Source: Planctomycetota bacterium
GTDB lineage: Bacteria; Planctomycetota; J058
NCBI GenBank assembly: GCA_019636275.1
Contig: JAHBXY010000044.1
Coordinates: 1-57,561 of the forward strand
Direction: 5' to 3'
Length of the DNA: 57,561 nucleotides
This document shows positions 25,595 through 34,560 of this stretch, in pieces. Position 1 is the first letter of the stretch. Each line of letters starts with the position of its first letter. A model generated the notes under the pieces. That model did not search any database. It was not told the origin of the DNA and was given only the letters and a program-made list of their open reading frames with translations. The position numbers were made by a program, and so were the translations under genes.

Positions 25595-26727
25595 ATGCGG
25601 TGCGACGACGTCGCTGCCCGGGTCGGCGGGGAGCTCGTGCAGGGTGATGCGGCGCTGGAGGTGGTCGGCCTGGCCGCGCTCGACGAGGCGGGCCCCGCGG
25701 ACCTGACCTTCTCGGAGCGCGACGACGAGCGCCTGGGTCGCTGCCGCGCGGGCTGCGTGCTCGCGCCGCGGCGCTCGGTCCACCGGCCGGCGGGGTCGGC
25801 CGTGATCGAGGTGGACCGGCCGAAGGTGGCGTTCGCGCGCGCGGCGAGCCTCCTCCTCGCCTCGCCGCGCGCCGCAGGACGGGTCCACCCGACGGCGGTG
25901 GTCGACCCGGCGGCGGTCCTGGCGCCGGACGTGGAGGTCGGCCCCTACGTGGTCATCGAGGCCGGCGTCCGCGTCGGCCGGGGGAGCTGGATCGGCGCGC
26001 ACGCGCACCTGGGCGAGGGCGCGTCGATCGGCGAGGAGTGCCGTCTCCACCCGCGGGTGACCCTCTACCCCGGCGCGCGCGTCGGCGACCGCGTGGTCCT
26101 GCACGCCGGCGTCGTCGTCGGCGGGGACGGCTTCGGCTACGTCGTGCACGAGGGCCGCCATCTCAAGTTCCCGCAGGCCGGCAGCGTCGTGATCGAGGAC
26201 GACGTCGAGGTCGGGTGCAACACCACCGTCGACCGCGGCTCGCTGGGCACCACGCGCGTCGGGCGGGGCACGAGATCGACAACCTGGTGCAGGTGGCGCA
26301 CAACGTCCGGCTCGGGCAGCACTGCCTCCTGGCCGCGCACACCGCCATCGGCGGGAGCGCGCGGCTCGGCGCGTACGTCGTGGCGGGCGGGCAGGTCGGC
26401 ATCGGCGACCACGTGACCATCGAGGACGGCGTGATGCTCGGCGCGCAGACGGGCGTCCCCACCGGGAAGACCCTGCGCGCCCGCGCCGTGGTGTGGGGCA
26501 CCCCGGCCCGCCCGCTCGCCGAGGTGGAGAAGGCCCACGCCGCCGTCCAGCTCGTCCCGCGCCTCCGGGAGCGGGTGCGCGAGCTGTCGCGCCAGCTTGC
26601 GACCGAGGGACCAGGCGTCGCGGCTCGCGCGGATGCCGGCTTCGAGGCCGCCCGCCGGCTCCCGCGCCCGGGCGACGTGCTGACGACCTGGCTCGATCGG
26701 TCGGCGGCAGCGACCGCGGCACCGTAG
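25595..26727 (+). CDS. lpxD: UDP-3-O-acylglucosamine N-acyltransferase (LpxD), frame broken by a one-base slip
   Basis: This is the third enzyme of lipid A synthesis: it transfers a 3-hydroxyacyl chain from ACP to UDP-3-O-acylglucosamine. The N-terminal uridine-binding domain (LGGELVQ-like start, AGPADLTF) and left-handed beta-helix repeats are clear. The frame from 25595 runs cleanly to TTRVGRGT and then turns to nonsense. The expected continuation, IDNLVQVAHNVRLGQH, resumes at about 26273 in the next frame and runs to 26727. One base is missing near 26270-26275, where family members have a Lys-Ile-Asp-Asn junction. The catalytic His (in VAHN, equivalent to E. coli His239) lies after the break, so an unshifted product would be dead. 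Either a sequencing error, a real mutation or recoding. Confidence 0.85.
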
Positions 26728-26749
26728 GCACGGGCCGACCCGCGTGCCT
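26726..26749 (+). terminator. Possible terminator hairpin at the end of lpxD
   Basis: AGGCACG pairs with CGTGCCT around a 10-base loop, starting within the lpxD stop codon. Only two T residues follow the stem, so it is a weak intrinsic terminator at best. Confidence 0.35.
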
Positions 26750-26861
26750 TGCCGCCTTGCAGCGGTCGAGCGGGGCATCACTCCGATCCGGGAGGGGAGC
26801 GCGCAGGGGCGCGGGGCGTCGTGAGCGCCGGCGTGGTTCGATGGGGGGCCCAGGGGCGGCG

Positions 26862-28571
26862 ATGTTCGGCGCGCGGTCGCGAGGTCCGGTCCGGCTCTTC
26901 GGAGGGCGTGCGCGCGCGCTGCCCCGGCCCGGGCGAGGCGACCTGGTGGTCCTGCTCGTCGTGGCCGCCGTGGTCGGCGTGGCGCTGTCGGCCGCGCACG
27001 AGGCGGCCGGGCACGCGCGGGAGGTGGTGCTCGACCTGTCGCCGGCGCGGCTGCCCGGGTACGCGCTCCTGTCGCTCGCGCGGATGGCCGCCGCCTACGC
27101 CTTGAGCCTGGGCTTCTCGCTGGCGGTCGGCGCGCTCGCCGCGCGCAGCCGCGCCGCCGAGCGCGTGCTCCTGCCGGCGCTCGACGTCCTGCAGAGCGTC
27201 CCGATCCTCTCCTTCCTGCCGGTGGTGCTGCTGACGCTCACGGCCGTCCTGCCGGAGGGGCTGGCGGTCGAGCTCTCGGCGGTGGCGCTCCTGTTCACCA
27301 GCCAGGTCTGGCACCTGACCTTCGCCTGGTACCAGGCGCTGACGACGACCCCGGTCGAGCTGCGCGAGGCGGCGGCCTCCTTCCGGCTGGGGCGCTGGCA
27401 GCGGCTCCGCGCGCTGGAGCTCCCGCACGGGGCGATCCCGCTCGTGTGGAACAGCATGATGAGCTGGGCCGGCGGGTGGTTCTTCCTCATGGCGGCCGAG
27501 GCGTTCAGCGTGGGGGCGCGGGACTTCCGCCTGCCAGGCCTGGGCTCCTACCTGGAGGCCGCCGCCGCCCAGGGCGACGTGCGGGCGATCGGGCTCGGCG
27601 TCGCGACGCTCGTGGCCCTGATCGTGGCGCTCGACCAGCTCGTATGGCGGCCCCTGATCGCCTGGTCGGACCGGTTCAAGCTCGACACGGTCGCCGGCGC
27701 CGAGGCGCCGTCCTCCTGGTTCCTCGACGTCCTGCGCGGGTCGGCGGCCGTCGCCTGGCTCCAGGGCTGGCTCCGCGCGGCGCTGGACGCGCTCGGGCCC
27801 GGGCCGGCGCCGACCCCGGCCGCTGGCGGCCATCGAGCCGGCTGGGTGGCGGCGGGCGTGGGGGCCCTGACGCTGGCGGCCGGCCTGCTCCAGCTCACCG
27901 CGCTCGTGGCCCTCGTCCCGCCCGCCGGCTGGCGGGAGGTCGCCCTGGGCCTCCTGGCCACGCTCCTGCGCGTCGCGGCCGCCCTGGCCCTCGCGCTCCT
28001 CTGGACCGTCCCGGCCGGCGTCGCCATCGGCAGCAGCCCGCGCCTGGCGCGGGCCGTCCAGCCGCTCGTGCAGGTGGCAGCGTCGGTGCCGGCGACGGCG
28101 CTCTTCCCGATCGTCCTCCTCGTGCTCCTCCGCCTGCCCCGTGGGCTCGAGGTGGCCGCGGTCGTCCTCATGCTCATGGGGACGCAGTGGTACCTGCTCT
28201 TCAACGTGATCGCCGGCGCGGCGGCGATCCCACAGGACCTGCGCCACACCGCCAGCGCGCTGCGCCTCGGCCGCGTCGCCCGCTGGCGCGCGCTGGTCCT
28301 CCCGGCGATCTTCCCGCACCTGGTGACCGGGGCGGTGACCGCGGCGGGCGGCGCCTGGAACGCGAGCATCGTGGCCGAGTACGTGCGCTTCGGCGAGCGC
28401 ACCGAGCGGACCGTCGGCATCGGGGCGGTGATCGCCGACGCCACGGCCCGGGGCGACTTCCCCCTCCTCGCCAGCGCGACGGTCGCGCTGGTCGGGGCGG
28501 TGGTCCTCCTGAACCTCCTGGTCTGGCGGCGGCTCTACCGGGTCGCCGAGGACCGCTTCCGTCTGGAGTAG
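26862..28571 (+). CDS. NitT/TauT-type ABC permease with two fused membrane domains
   Basis: A 569-residue permease in which two binding-protein-dependent transport domains are joined in one chain. Domain 1 covers about residues 55-265 and domain 2 about 350-565. Each carries an EAA-like loop: ELREAAASFRLGRWQRLRALELPHGAIPLV in the first, and DLRHTASALRLGRVARWRALVLPAIFPHLV in the second. These contact the ATPase. Fused permeases of this length pair with ATPases carrying an extra C-terminal domain, as the next gene does. Relatives are annotated for nitrate, sulfonate or bicarbonate, but the substrate is unproven. The ATG at 26862 has AGGGG upstream; ATG 26841 is an alternative. No substrate-binding protein gene is adjacent. 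Confidence 0.88.
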   Translation: MFGARSRGPVRLFGGRARALPRPGRGDLVVLLVVAAVVGVALSAAHEAAGHAREVVLDLSPARLPGYALLSLARMAAAYALSLGFSLAVGALAARSRAAERVLLPALDVLQSVPILSFLPVVLLTLTAVLPEGLAVELSAVALLFTSQVWHLTFAWYQALTTTPVELREAAASFRLGRWQRLRALELPHGAIPLVWNSMMSWAGGWFFLMAAEAFSVGARDFRLPGLGSYLEAAAAQGDVRAIGLGVATLVALIVALDQLVWRPLIAWSDRFKLDTVAGAEAPSSWFLDVLRGSAAVAWLQGWLRAALDALGPGPAPTPAAGGHRAGWVAAGVGALTLAAGLLQLTALVALVPPAGWREVALGLLATLLRVAAALALALLWTVPAGVAIGSSPRLARAVQPLVQVAASVPATALFPIVLLVLLRLPRGLEVAAVVLMLMGTQWYLLFNVIAGAAAIPQDLRHTASALRLGRVARWRALVLPAIFPHLVTGAVTAAGGAWNASIVAEYVRFGERTERTVGIGAVIADATARGDFPLLASATVALVGAVVLLNLLVWRRLYRVAEDRFRLE

Positions 28572-28573
28572 CC

Positions 28574-29857
28574 GTGGGCGAGACCTTGCTCGAGCTGCGC
28601 GGGGTGCGGCAGGAGTACGGCGCGTTCGTCGCGATCGCCGGCGTGGACCTCGCGGTCCGCGACGGCGAGCTCGTGGCCCTGGTCGGGCCGTCCGGCTGCG
28701 GGAAGAGCACGCTGCTGCGCATCGCGACCGGCCTCCAGCGGCCGACCGGCGGCCAGGTGCTCTACCGCGGGGCCCCGCTCGAAGGCGTGAACCCGCGCGC
28801 GGCGATCGTCTTCCAGACGTTCGCCCTGCTCCCCTGGCTCACGGTGCAGGCCAACGTCGAGCTCGCGCTGGAGGCGGCCGGCGTCGCGCGCGCGGAGCGC
28901 GCGCGCCGGGCGGTCGCCGCGCTCGACCGTGTGGGGCTCGACGGGTTCGAGTCGGCCTACCCGCGCGAGCTCTCGGGCGGCATGCGCCAGAAGGCCGGCT
29001 TCGCCCGCGCGCTCGTCGTCGAGCCCGAGCTCCTGTGCCTGGACGAGCCCTTCTCGGCCCTCGACGTCCTCAGCGCCGAGGCGCTGCGCGGCGAGCTCGT
29101 CGAGCTGTGGACGTCGGGGACGATGTCCACCCGGGCGGCGCTCCTCGTCACGCACTCGATCGAGGAGGCCGTGCTGCTGGCCGACCGGATCGTCGTCATG
29201 GACACGCGCCCGGGGCGCGTCGTCCACGACCTGTCCGTGCAGCTCCCCCGCCCGCGCGGGCGTCACGACCCCGAGGTGGTCACGCTCGTCGACCGCGTCT
29301 ACGCGCTCATGGCCGGCCAGACGGCGCCCGAGCACATCGAGGTGGGCGGCGCGCCGGGTCAGGGCCGCCTGCGGGCCCTGCCGCACGTGGCCGTGTCGGC
29401 CCTGGCCGGCCTCCTCGAGCACCTCGCGCAACGCCCGGACCGGCGCGAGGACCTCTATCGCCTGGCCGCCGACCTGCACCTCGACTCCGCCCATCTCCTG
29501 GCCCTGGCCGACGCGGGCGAGGTACTCGGGCTCGTCTCCGTGGGCGGCGGCGACGCGCAGCTCCTCCCGCCCGGCGAGGCCTTCGCCGGGGCCGACATCC
29601 AGGCGCGCAAGGCGCTCTTCGCGGAGCGGCTGCGCCGGCTGCCCCTCGTCGGGTGGCTCCTGGCCCTCCTGCACGCCGCCGACGCGCGCCGCCTCGAGCG
29701 CGACGTCGTGGAGGCCGCGCTGGCGCTCGACTTCCCGCCGGGCGAGGCGCGTGCGCAGGTGGACACGCTCGTGCGCTGGTGCCGCTACGCGGAGCTGGTC
29801 GCTTACGACGACCGCCGTGAGGCGATCTACCTCGAACCCGCTCCGGCGGGTGGGTGA
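28574..29857 (+). CDS. NitT/TauT-type ABC ATPase with C-terminal AAA-associated domain
   Basis: A 427-residue protein. Residues 1-255 form an import-type nucleotide-binding domain: Walker A GPSGCGKST, Q-loop FQTFALLPWL, signature LSGGMRQKAGFARAL, Walker B LLCLDEPFSALD, switch His in VTHSIEEAV. The C-terminal region (about 285-420) is not a standard ABC regulatory domain. Its pattern (LAGLLEHLAQRPDRREDLYRLAADLHLD, then ALDFPPGEARAQVDTLVRWCRYAELVAYD) fits the AAA-associated C-terminal domain known from this subfamily, a winged-helix-like unit that may sense substrate or status. GTG 28574 begins 3 bases after the permease stop, so the two are co-translated. Confidence 0.9.
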   Translation: MGETLLELRGVRQEYGAFVAIAGVDLAVRDGELVALVGPSGCGKSTLLRIATGLQRPTGGQVLYRGAPLEGVNPRAAIVFQTFALLPWLTVQANVELALEAAGVARAERARRAVAALDRVGLDGFESAYPRELSGGMRQKAGFARALVVEPELLCLDEPFSALDVLSAEALRGELVELWTSGTMSTRAALLVTHSIEEAVLLADRIVVMDTRPGRVVHDLSVQLPRPRGRHDPEVVTLVDRVYALMAGQTAPEHIEVGGAPGQGRLRALPHVAVSALAGLLEHLAQRPDRREDLYRLAADLHLDSAHLLALADAGEVLGLVSVGGGDAQLLPPGEAFAGADIQARKALFAERLRRLPLVGWLLALLHAADARRLERDVVEAALALDFPPGEARAQVDTLVRWCRYAELVAYDDRREAIYLEPAPAGG

Positions 29858-29937
29858 GCGCGGAGTCCCCTTTTGCTCCCCCACTCACGGCCAGTAGACT
29901 CCCTTGACCCCCGAGGGCAGGGAAGGTCCACCTCGAG

Positions 29938-30969
29938 TTGCACCCCCTGACGCGCGCCGCCGGGGCGGGCGTCGTGGCGCTCGCGCTCCACGCGCTCGCC
30001 GCCGGCCCGACGCGGGCCCAGGAGGCCGCCCCGCCGCTCGACCGGGCGCTGCGGCTCAAGCTGTTCGACCCCGTGTCGCCGCCGCGCAACACGCTCTTCT
30101 ACTCGGGCTTCGGCATCCCGCTCCTGCGGCGAGCGTCCGTCGCGCCGGCGGGGACGCTCGAGCCGACGCTCCGCACGTCACGCACCCACTACGCCGAGTC
30201 GGGCTTCGTCGACGGACAGAAGAACCGCGTGGACGCGCTGTTCCTCGAGCACCTGCGCATCGGCGTCACCCTCGCCGTGCACGACCGCGTCGCGGTGTGG
30301 CTCGACGTGCAGGTCGCCGGGTGGGACGAGCGGCGCGACGTGTTCCGCATCCACGCCCGCGGCACGCCGGAGTTCGTCATCGAGGGCGAGGAGAGCAAGG
30401 CGCGCGACGGGCACGCGACGGGCCGTCACGAGAACCTCTCCAACGTCCACCTGGGGACGCTCGTCACCTGGCTCCGCGACCCCGACGGCGTCTCCGCGCT
30501 CGGCACGTCGCTCCTGTTCAAGCCCAAGGGCAACCGGCGCGCGGACATCACGAACTCGGGCACGTGGGACCTGGCGCTCACCATGCACGGATCGCTCCTG
30601 CTCGCGGACACGGTGGCCCTGCACGCCAATGGCGGCGTCGTCGTCCCGCTGGGGCAGCCGTGGATCTTCCAGAGCCCCCGCGAGTTCCACGCCCGCTACT
30701 TCTTCCAGGGCTCGGGGGGCGTGACGGTGGCCGTGACCGACTGGCTGTCCCTGGGCGCGGCGATCGAGGGGGCGCGGTCGCCCTGGGAGCGCGCGGTGCG
30801 CTTCATCGACCGGGCGACCCTCAACGCGTCGGGCGGCGCGCGCCTGCGCCTGGGCCGCTTCTTCATCGACGTCGGCGGCGGGGCCGGGCTCATCCGCGGC
30901 GGCTCGGACTGGCTGTTCTGGGTGGAGCTGGGCTACGTGACCGAGCCGCTGTGGGGCGCGGGGCCCTGA
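29938..30969 (+). CDS. Second DUF3187-like outer-membrane beta-barrel protein
   Basis: A 343-residue paralogue of the protein at 9654-10697. It has a signal peptide (hydrophobic VVALALHALAA, cleavage after AGPTRAQ) and then the same landmarks: FYSGFGIPLL, GWDERRDVFRI, ATGRHENL, ITNSGTWD and a C-terminal LGYVTEPLW region. It is predicted to form an outer-membrane barrel. The start is a TTG at 29938 with AGGGAAGG upstream, which gives the complete signal peptide; no ATG or GTG fits as well. It follows the ABC transporter by 80 bases and might be its outer-membrane channel, but that is only inferred from position. Confidence 0.72.
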   Translation: MHPLTRAAGAGVVALALHALAAGPTRAQEAAPPLDRALRLKLFDPVSPPRNTLFYSGFGIPLLRRASVAPAGTLEPTLRTSRTHYAESGFVDGQKNRVDALFLEHLRIGVTLAVHDRVAVWLDVQVAGWDERRDVFRIHARGTPEFVIEGEESKARDGHATGRHENLSNVHLGTLVTWLRDPDGVSALGTSLLFKPKGNRRADITNSGTWDLALTMHGSLLLADTVALHANGGVVVPLGQPWIFQSPREFHARYFFQGSGGVTVAVTDWLSLGAAIEGARSPWERAVRFIDRATLNASGGARLRLGRFFIDVGGGAGLIRGGSDWLFWVELGYVTEPLWGAGP

Positions 30970-31033
30970 CCGCTGGCGCCGACGTCGAGGCCAGGGCTAC
31001 CCTGTCCCCGGGCGCGACGCCCGGGAGGACGGG

Positions 31034-32959
31034 TTGGCCATCGATCTCGTCGTCGTCGGAGAGGAGCTCGCGGAGCTCGACCTCGTCGTCCGCCAGCTCG
31101 AGGACGGGTCGCTCACGGTCGCCGCCGACGACCAGCGGCCCGACGGCGAGCGCGTCCGGCTGGCGGAGGCCGGCGCGGGCCTCCGCGCCTGGCAGGTCGT
31201 CGCCGCCCTGGCGCCCGGCCAGGCGTCGCGGGCGGCGGCGGGGATGTCGCCACTGAACCAGGCGTTCGCCGGGGCGGGCGGGCGCGGCGGCCTCGTCGTG
31301 CGCGGGAGCGAGGTGCGCTTCGAGGTCGGCGTCGACCACCTGCCGCCCTACGAGCGCGACGAGCTGCAGGCGCTCTACCGGGCGGTCGTCGACGGCGCGG
31401 CGGCGCAGCGCGCCGCCGTCGAGCGCGTCGTGGCCGAGACCGCGCCCACGGCCCTCCAGACCCACGCGGCCCCCGGGCTCCCCGCGCCGCGCGAGCTCGC
31501 GCGCGCCGGCGACGGCCCGAGGGACTACGGGCGGGTCGACCCTGGGCCGCCGCGGGCGCCGTCGCCGTCCGGGGGCGGCGGCGCGGCGGCCGCCGGCCTC
31601 ATCACGCTCGTGCTCGTCGGCGGCGGCGGGGTCGGCGGGGCGCTCCTCCTGCTGAAGGGGCGCGAGGCCCTGCGCGAGCCGACCGCGGACGCGGCGCCCG
31701 TCGCGCCGGCGGTCGACGCGCCCATCGCTGATTCTGCTCCGGCCGGCGGTGACCCGGCCGGCGGGCAGGTCACGCCGACGGCCGACGATCCGGGCGCGCG
31801 CCCCGCGGGCCGGCCGACGGAGGTCGTCCGCCCGCGGCAGACCGCCCCCGACCGGCCGCAGGCGCCGACGGAGGAGCAGGTCCTCGCCGAGGCCCGCGAC
31901 CCGGCCCGCCGCCTCCAGGCGGTCGAGGCCTGGCGGCGCCACGGGCTCGACGCGGCCCCTGGCGCGCGCAGGCGCATGCTCGAGGCGCTCGGCCTCGCCG
32001 GGCTGGACGAGGAGCCCCGCGCTGCCCGCCTGGTGCTCCAGAGCCTCCGCGACCGGCCGCCACCCATCGCCGAGGCGATCGAGTGCCTGCCGCTCTCGGC
32101 CCAGGGCGTCCGGCGCGCGCTCGTCCAGCACCTCGGAGAGGCCGGGCCGGCCGAGGTCGCCGCGGCCGTCGCCGCGCTGGAGGGCCTGCCGGACACGCCC
32201 GACCTGATCGTCGAGGAGGCCCTGCTGCGCCTGGGGCACCCGCGCGCCGGGGCCGCGCGCCGGCTGACCGACGCGCGCGGGCCGGAGTGGTTCCTCTACG
32301 GCGAGGGCCGCGCCCTCGTCGAGGCGCGCGCCCGCGCGGACGTGAAGCAGGTGGCCTCGCTCCTCGAGCACGACGACCCCGAGGTCCGCGCCGCGGCCTG
32401 CGCCCTGATCGCCTCGGTCGAGCAGCCACGCGAGGCCCTGGCCCTGCTGACCCCCGTGCTCCGCGATCCGGAGTCGTCGGTGCGCCAGCGGGCGGTCGAG
32501 GGGCTCGTGGCCCAGCGCGACCCGCGCGCGAGCTGGCCCCTGGCGCGCGCCCTGGCGCGGGAGGAGACGAACTCGGCCCGGAACGCCCTGCGCGACGGCC
32601 TCCAGCGCCTGCCGCTGCGCGAGACCGTGGACCTCCTCGGCCAGCTCCTCGCCCGCCCCGAGCCGGCCGAGCGCCGGGCGGCCGTCCTGGGCCTGAGCGC
32701 GCTCGCCAAGCCCGAGGCGATCCCGGGCCTCGTGACCGCGCTCAAGGACGCCGACCGCGCCGTGCGGCTCGAGGCCGTGCGCGCGCTCGAGGCCGCCCAC
32801 CACCAGCCCCTCCTCAAGCCGAGGGTCGCCGAGGGGCTGGCGACGATCCGCGAGCTCGCGCTCGACCGCGCCGACCGCGAGGTGTCGGGCGTCGCGCGCC
32901 AGCTCCACTACGCCATCACCGGCCGCATGCCCGACGACGGCGTACGGGACCGGCGGTGA
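31034..32959 (+). CDS. Membrane-anchored HEAT-repeat protein
   Basis: A 641-residue protein in four parts. Residues 1-130 are an unfamiliar compact N-terminal domain. A Pro/Ala/Gly-rich linker follows, then one membrane helix at about 183-207 (LITLVLVGGGGVGGALLLL), a low-complexity linker to about 275, and HEAT-like helical repeats to the end (EDDDPEVRAAACALIAS-type units, AVEGLVAQRDPRA, AVRLEAVRALEA). HEAT solenoids bind partner proteins, and no catalytic motif is seen. The start is TTG 31034 with GGGAGG at a 5-base spacer. It ends 4 bases from the convergent end of nuoN. Similar designs are frequent in Planctomycetota. Confidence 0.78.
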   Translation: MAIDLVVVGEELAELDLVVRQLEDGSLTVAADDQRPDGERVRLAEAGAGLRAWQVVAALAPGQASRAAAGMSPLNQAFAGAGGRGGLVVRGSEVRFEVGVDHLPPYERDELQALYRAVVDGAAAQRAAVERVVAETAPTALQTHAAPGLPAPRELARAGDGPRDYGRVDPGPPRAPSPSGGGGAAAAGLITLVLVGGGGVGGALLLLKGREALREPTADAAPVAPAVDAPIADSAPAGGDPAGGQVTPTADDPGARPAGRPTEVVRPRQTAPDRPQAPTEEQVLAEARDPARRLQAVEAWRRHGLDAAPGARRRMLEALGLAGLDEEPRAARLVLQSLRDRPPPIAEAIECLPLSAQGVRRALVQHLGEAGPAEVAAAVAALEGLPDTPDLIVEEALLRLGHPRAGAARRLTDARGPEWFLYGEGRALVEARARADVKQVASLLEHDDPEVRAAACALIASVEQPREALALLTPVLRDPESSVRQRAVEGLVAQRDPRASWPLARALAREETNSARNALRDGLQRLPLRETVDLLGQLLARPEPAERRAAVLGLSALAKPEAIPGLVTALKDADRAVRLEAVRALEAAHHQPLLKPRVAEGLATIRELALDRADREVSGVARQLHYAITGRMPDDGVRDRR

Positions 32960-32963
32960 CCTG

Positions 32964-34553
32964 CTACGACAGGAGCGCCTGGGCGCCCTGCACGACGAGC
33001 GTCAGCAGCCGCTCGCCCGGGTAGATCCCGAGCAGCACGATCAGCACGCCGCCGACCACGTAGGCCAGGCGCGAGCCCCAGCGCCGCGGCTCGGGGTCGA
33101 GCGAGCGGGGCGCGGCCGGCGCCGGCTCGCCGGCGTAGAGCGCCTCGCCGGGCTCGCGCATGTACATGGCGACCACGACCTGCAGGTAGTAGTAGAGCGA
33201 CAGCGCGCTGGTGGCGAGGGCCAGGATCACGAGCCCGAGGTCGCCCGCGGCGATCCCGGCGCGGAAGACCCAGAACTTGCCCAGGAAGCCCGCGGTCGCC
33301 GGGACGCCGGCGAGCGAGACCATGGCCAGGGTCATCACCAGGGCCGCCCCGGGCTGCTTCTTGCTCAGGCCGGCCAGGTCGCCCAGGTCGTCCACGTCCT
33401 CGCCCTTGCGCTCGAGGTGGCAGAGGACGGCGAAGGCGGCCAGGTTCGCGACGCCGTAGCCGAGCAGGTAGAAGATCACGCCCGAGGTCGCGTCGCGCGC
33501 CACGTCGAGCATGCCGGCCCCGGCGAGCGGGTGGTTGGGGTCGAACGCCCGCGCCACGGCCAGGACGCCGATCAGGACGTAGCCGGTGTGCGCGACGGCC
33601 GAGTAGGCCAGGAGGCGGCGCGGGTTGCGCTGCGTGAGCGCCCCGGCGTTGCCGACGATCATCGTCAGCGCCGCGACGAGCCACAGGGCCCAGGCGGGGC
33701 CGGCGCCGAAGACCTTCGCCTCGCCCAGCGACGTGACGACCTTCAGCACGGCGCCGAAGGCCGCGACCTTCACGCCGACCGACATGAAGCCGGTCACGGC
33801 CGCAGGCGCGCCCTCGTAGGCGTCGGGCGCCCAGCTGTGATAGGGCACCGCGCCGACCTTGAACAGCAGGCCGACCATGATCAGCATGCCGCCCATGGCC
33901 GCGAGGTTGGCGTTGCGGCCGTCGGCCAGGGGCAGCGCGGCGATGCGCGTCAGGTCCATCGTCCCGGTCGCGCCGTAGAGCAGCGACATGCCGTAGAGGA
34001 GGAAGCCCGAGGAGAAGGCGCCGAGCACGAAGTACTTCATGGCGCCCTCGGCCGAGCGCGCCCGCCGCCGGTCCATGCCGGTCATCGCGTAGACGGCGAT
34101 CGAGAGGGTCTCGACGGCCACGAACATGGTCACGAGGTCGTTGGCCGCGACCAGCGCCAGCATGCCCGAGGTGGCGAACAGGAGCAGGGCGTAGAACTCG
34201 CCGTGCGCCTGGGTGGCCACGGCGGGCGCGTCCTGCCCGTGGTGCACGCCGGCGAAGGCGATCAGCCCCGCGGCGAGGAGGATCGTGATCGACAGCGCCG
34301 CGGCGAACGACGACGCCGAGAGCGTCTCCGCGATCACGAGCGTCTCGCCGCCCCCGCGCCAGAGCGCCAGGGTGACGAGCGCCGTGATCAGGGCGCCGGC
34401 GGCCGCGGTGATCGCCAGCGGCCCCTTGCTCCGCCCGCGGGGGAGGAACAGGTCCAGGCACAGGGCCACCAGGCCGAACAGCGCCGGGAGCGCGATCGGG
34501 ACGGCCCGGGCGGCCTCGCGGCCGGTGAAGGGAAGCTCGGTCATCGGCTCCAT
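32964..34553 (-). CDS. nuoN: NADH-quinone oxidoreductase subunit N
   Basis: A 529-residue membrane subunit, an antiporter-like proton-pumping arm protein of complex I. About 14 helices are visible. Conserved pieces include LVTMFVAVETLSIAVYAMTG, the loop VGAVPYHSWAPDAYEGAPAAVTGFMSVGVKVAAF with its functional Lys, and LLAYSAVAHTGYVLIG. Last gene of the operon. ATG 34553 lies 8 bases after the nuoM stop; a second ATG three codons on is an alternative. Slightly longer than the usual 480-500 residues. Confidence 0.96.
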   Translation of the reverse strand: MEPMTELPFTGREAARAVPIALPALFGLVALCLDLFLPRGRSKGPLAITAAAGALITALVTLALWRGGGETLVIAETLSASSFAAALSITILLAAGLIAFAGVHHGQDAPAVATQAHGEFYALLLFATSGMLALVAANDLVTMFVAVETLSIAVYAMTGMDRRRARSAEGAMKYFVLGAFSSGFLLYGMSLLYGATGTMDLTRIAALPLADGRNANLAAMGGMLIMVGLLFKVGAVPYHSWAPDAYEGAPAAVTGFMSVGVKVAAFGAVLKVVTSLGEAKVFGAGPAWALWLVAALTMIVGNAGALTQRNPRRLLAYSAVAHTGYVLIGVLAVARAFDPNHPLAGAGMLDVARDATSGVIFYLLGYGVANLAAFAVLCHLERKGEDVDDLGDLAGLSKKQPGAALVMTLAMVSLAGVPATAGFLGKFWVFRAGIAAGDLGLVILALATSALSLYYYLQVVVAMYMREPGEALYAGEPAPAAPRSLDPEPRRWGSRLAYVVGGVLIVLLGIYPGERLLTLVVQGAQALLS

Positions 34554-34560
34554 GGCTGGA

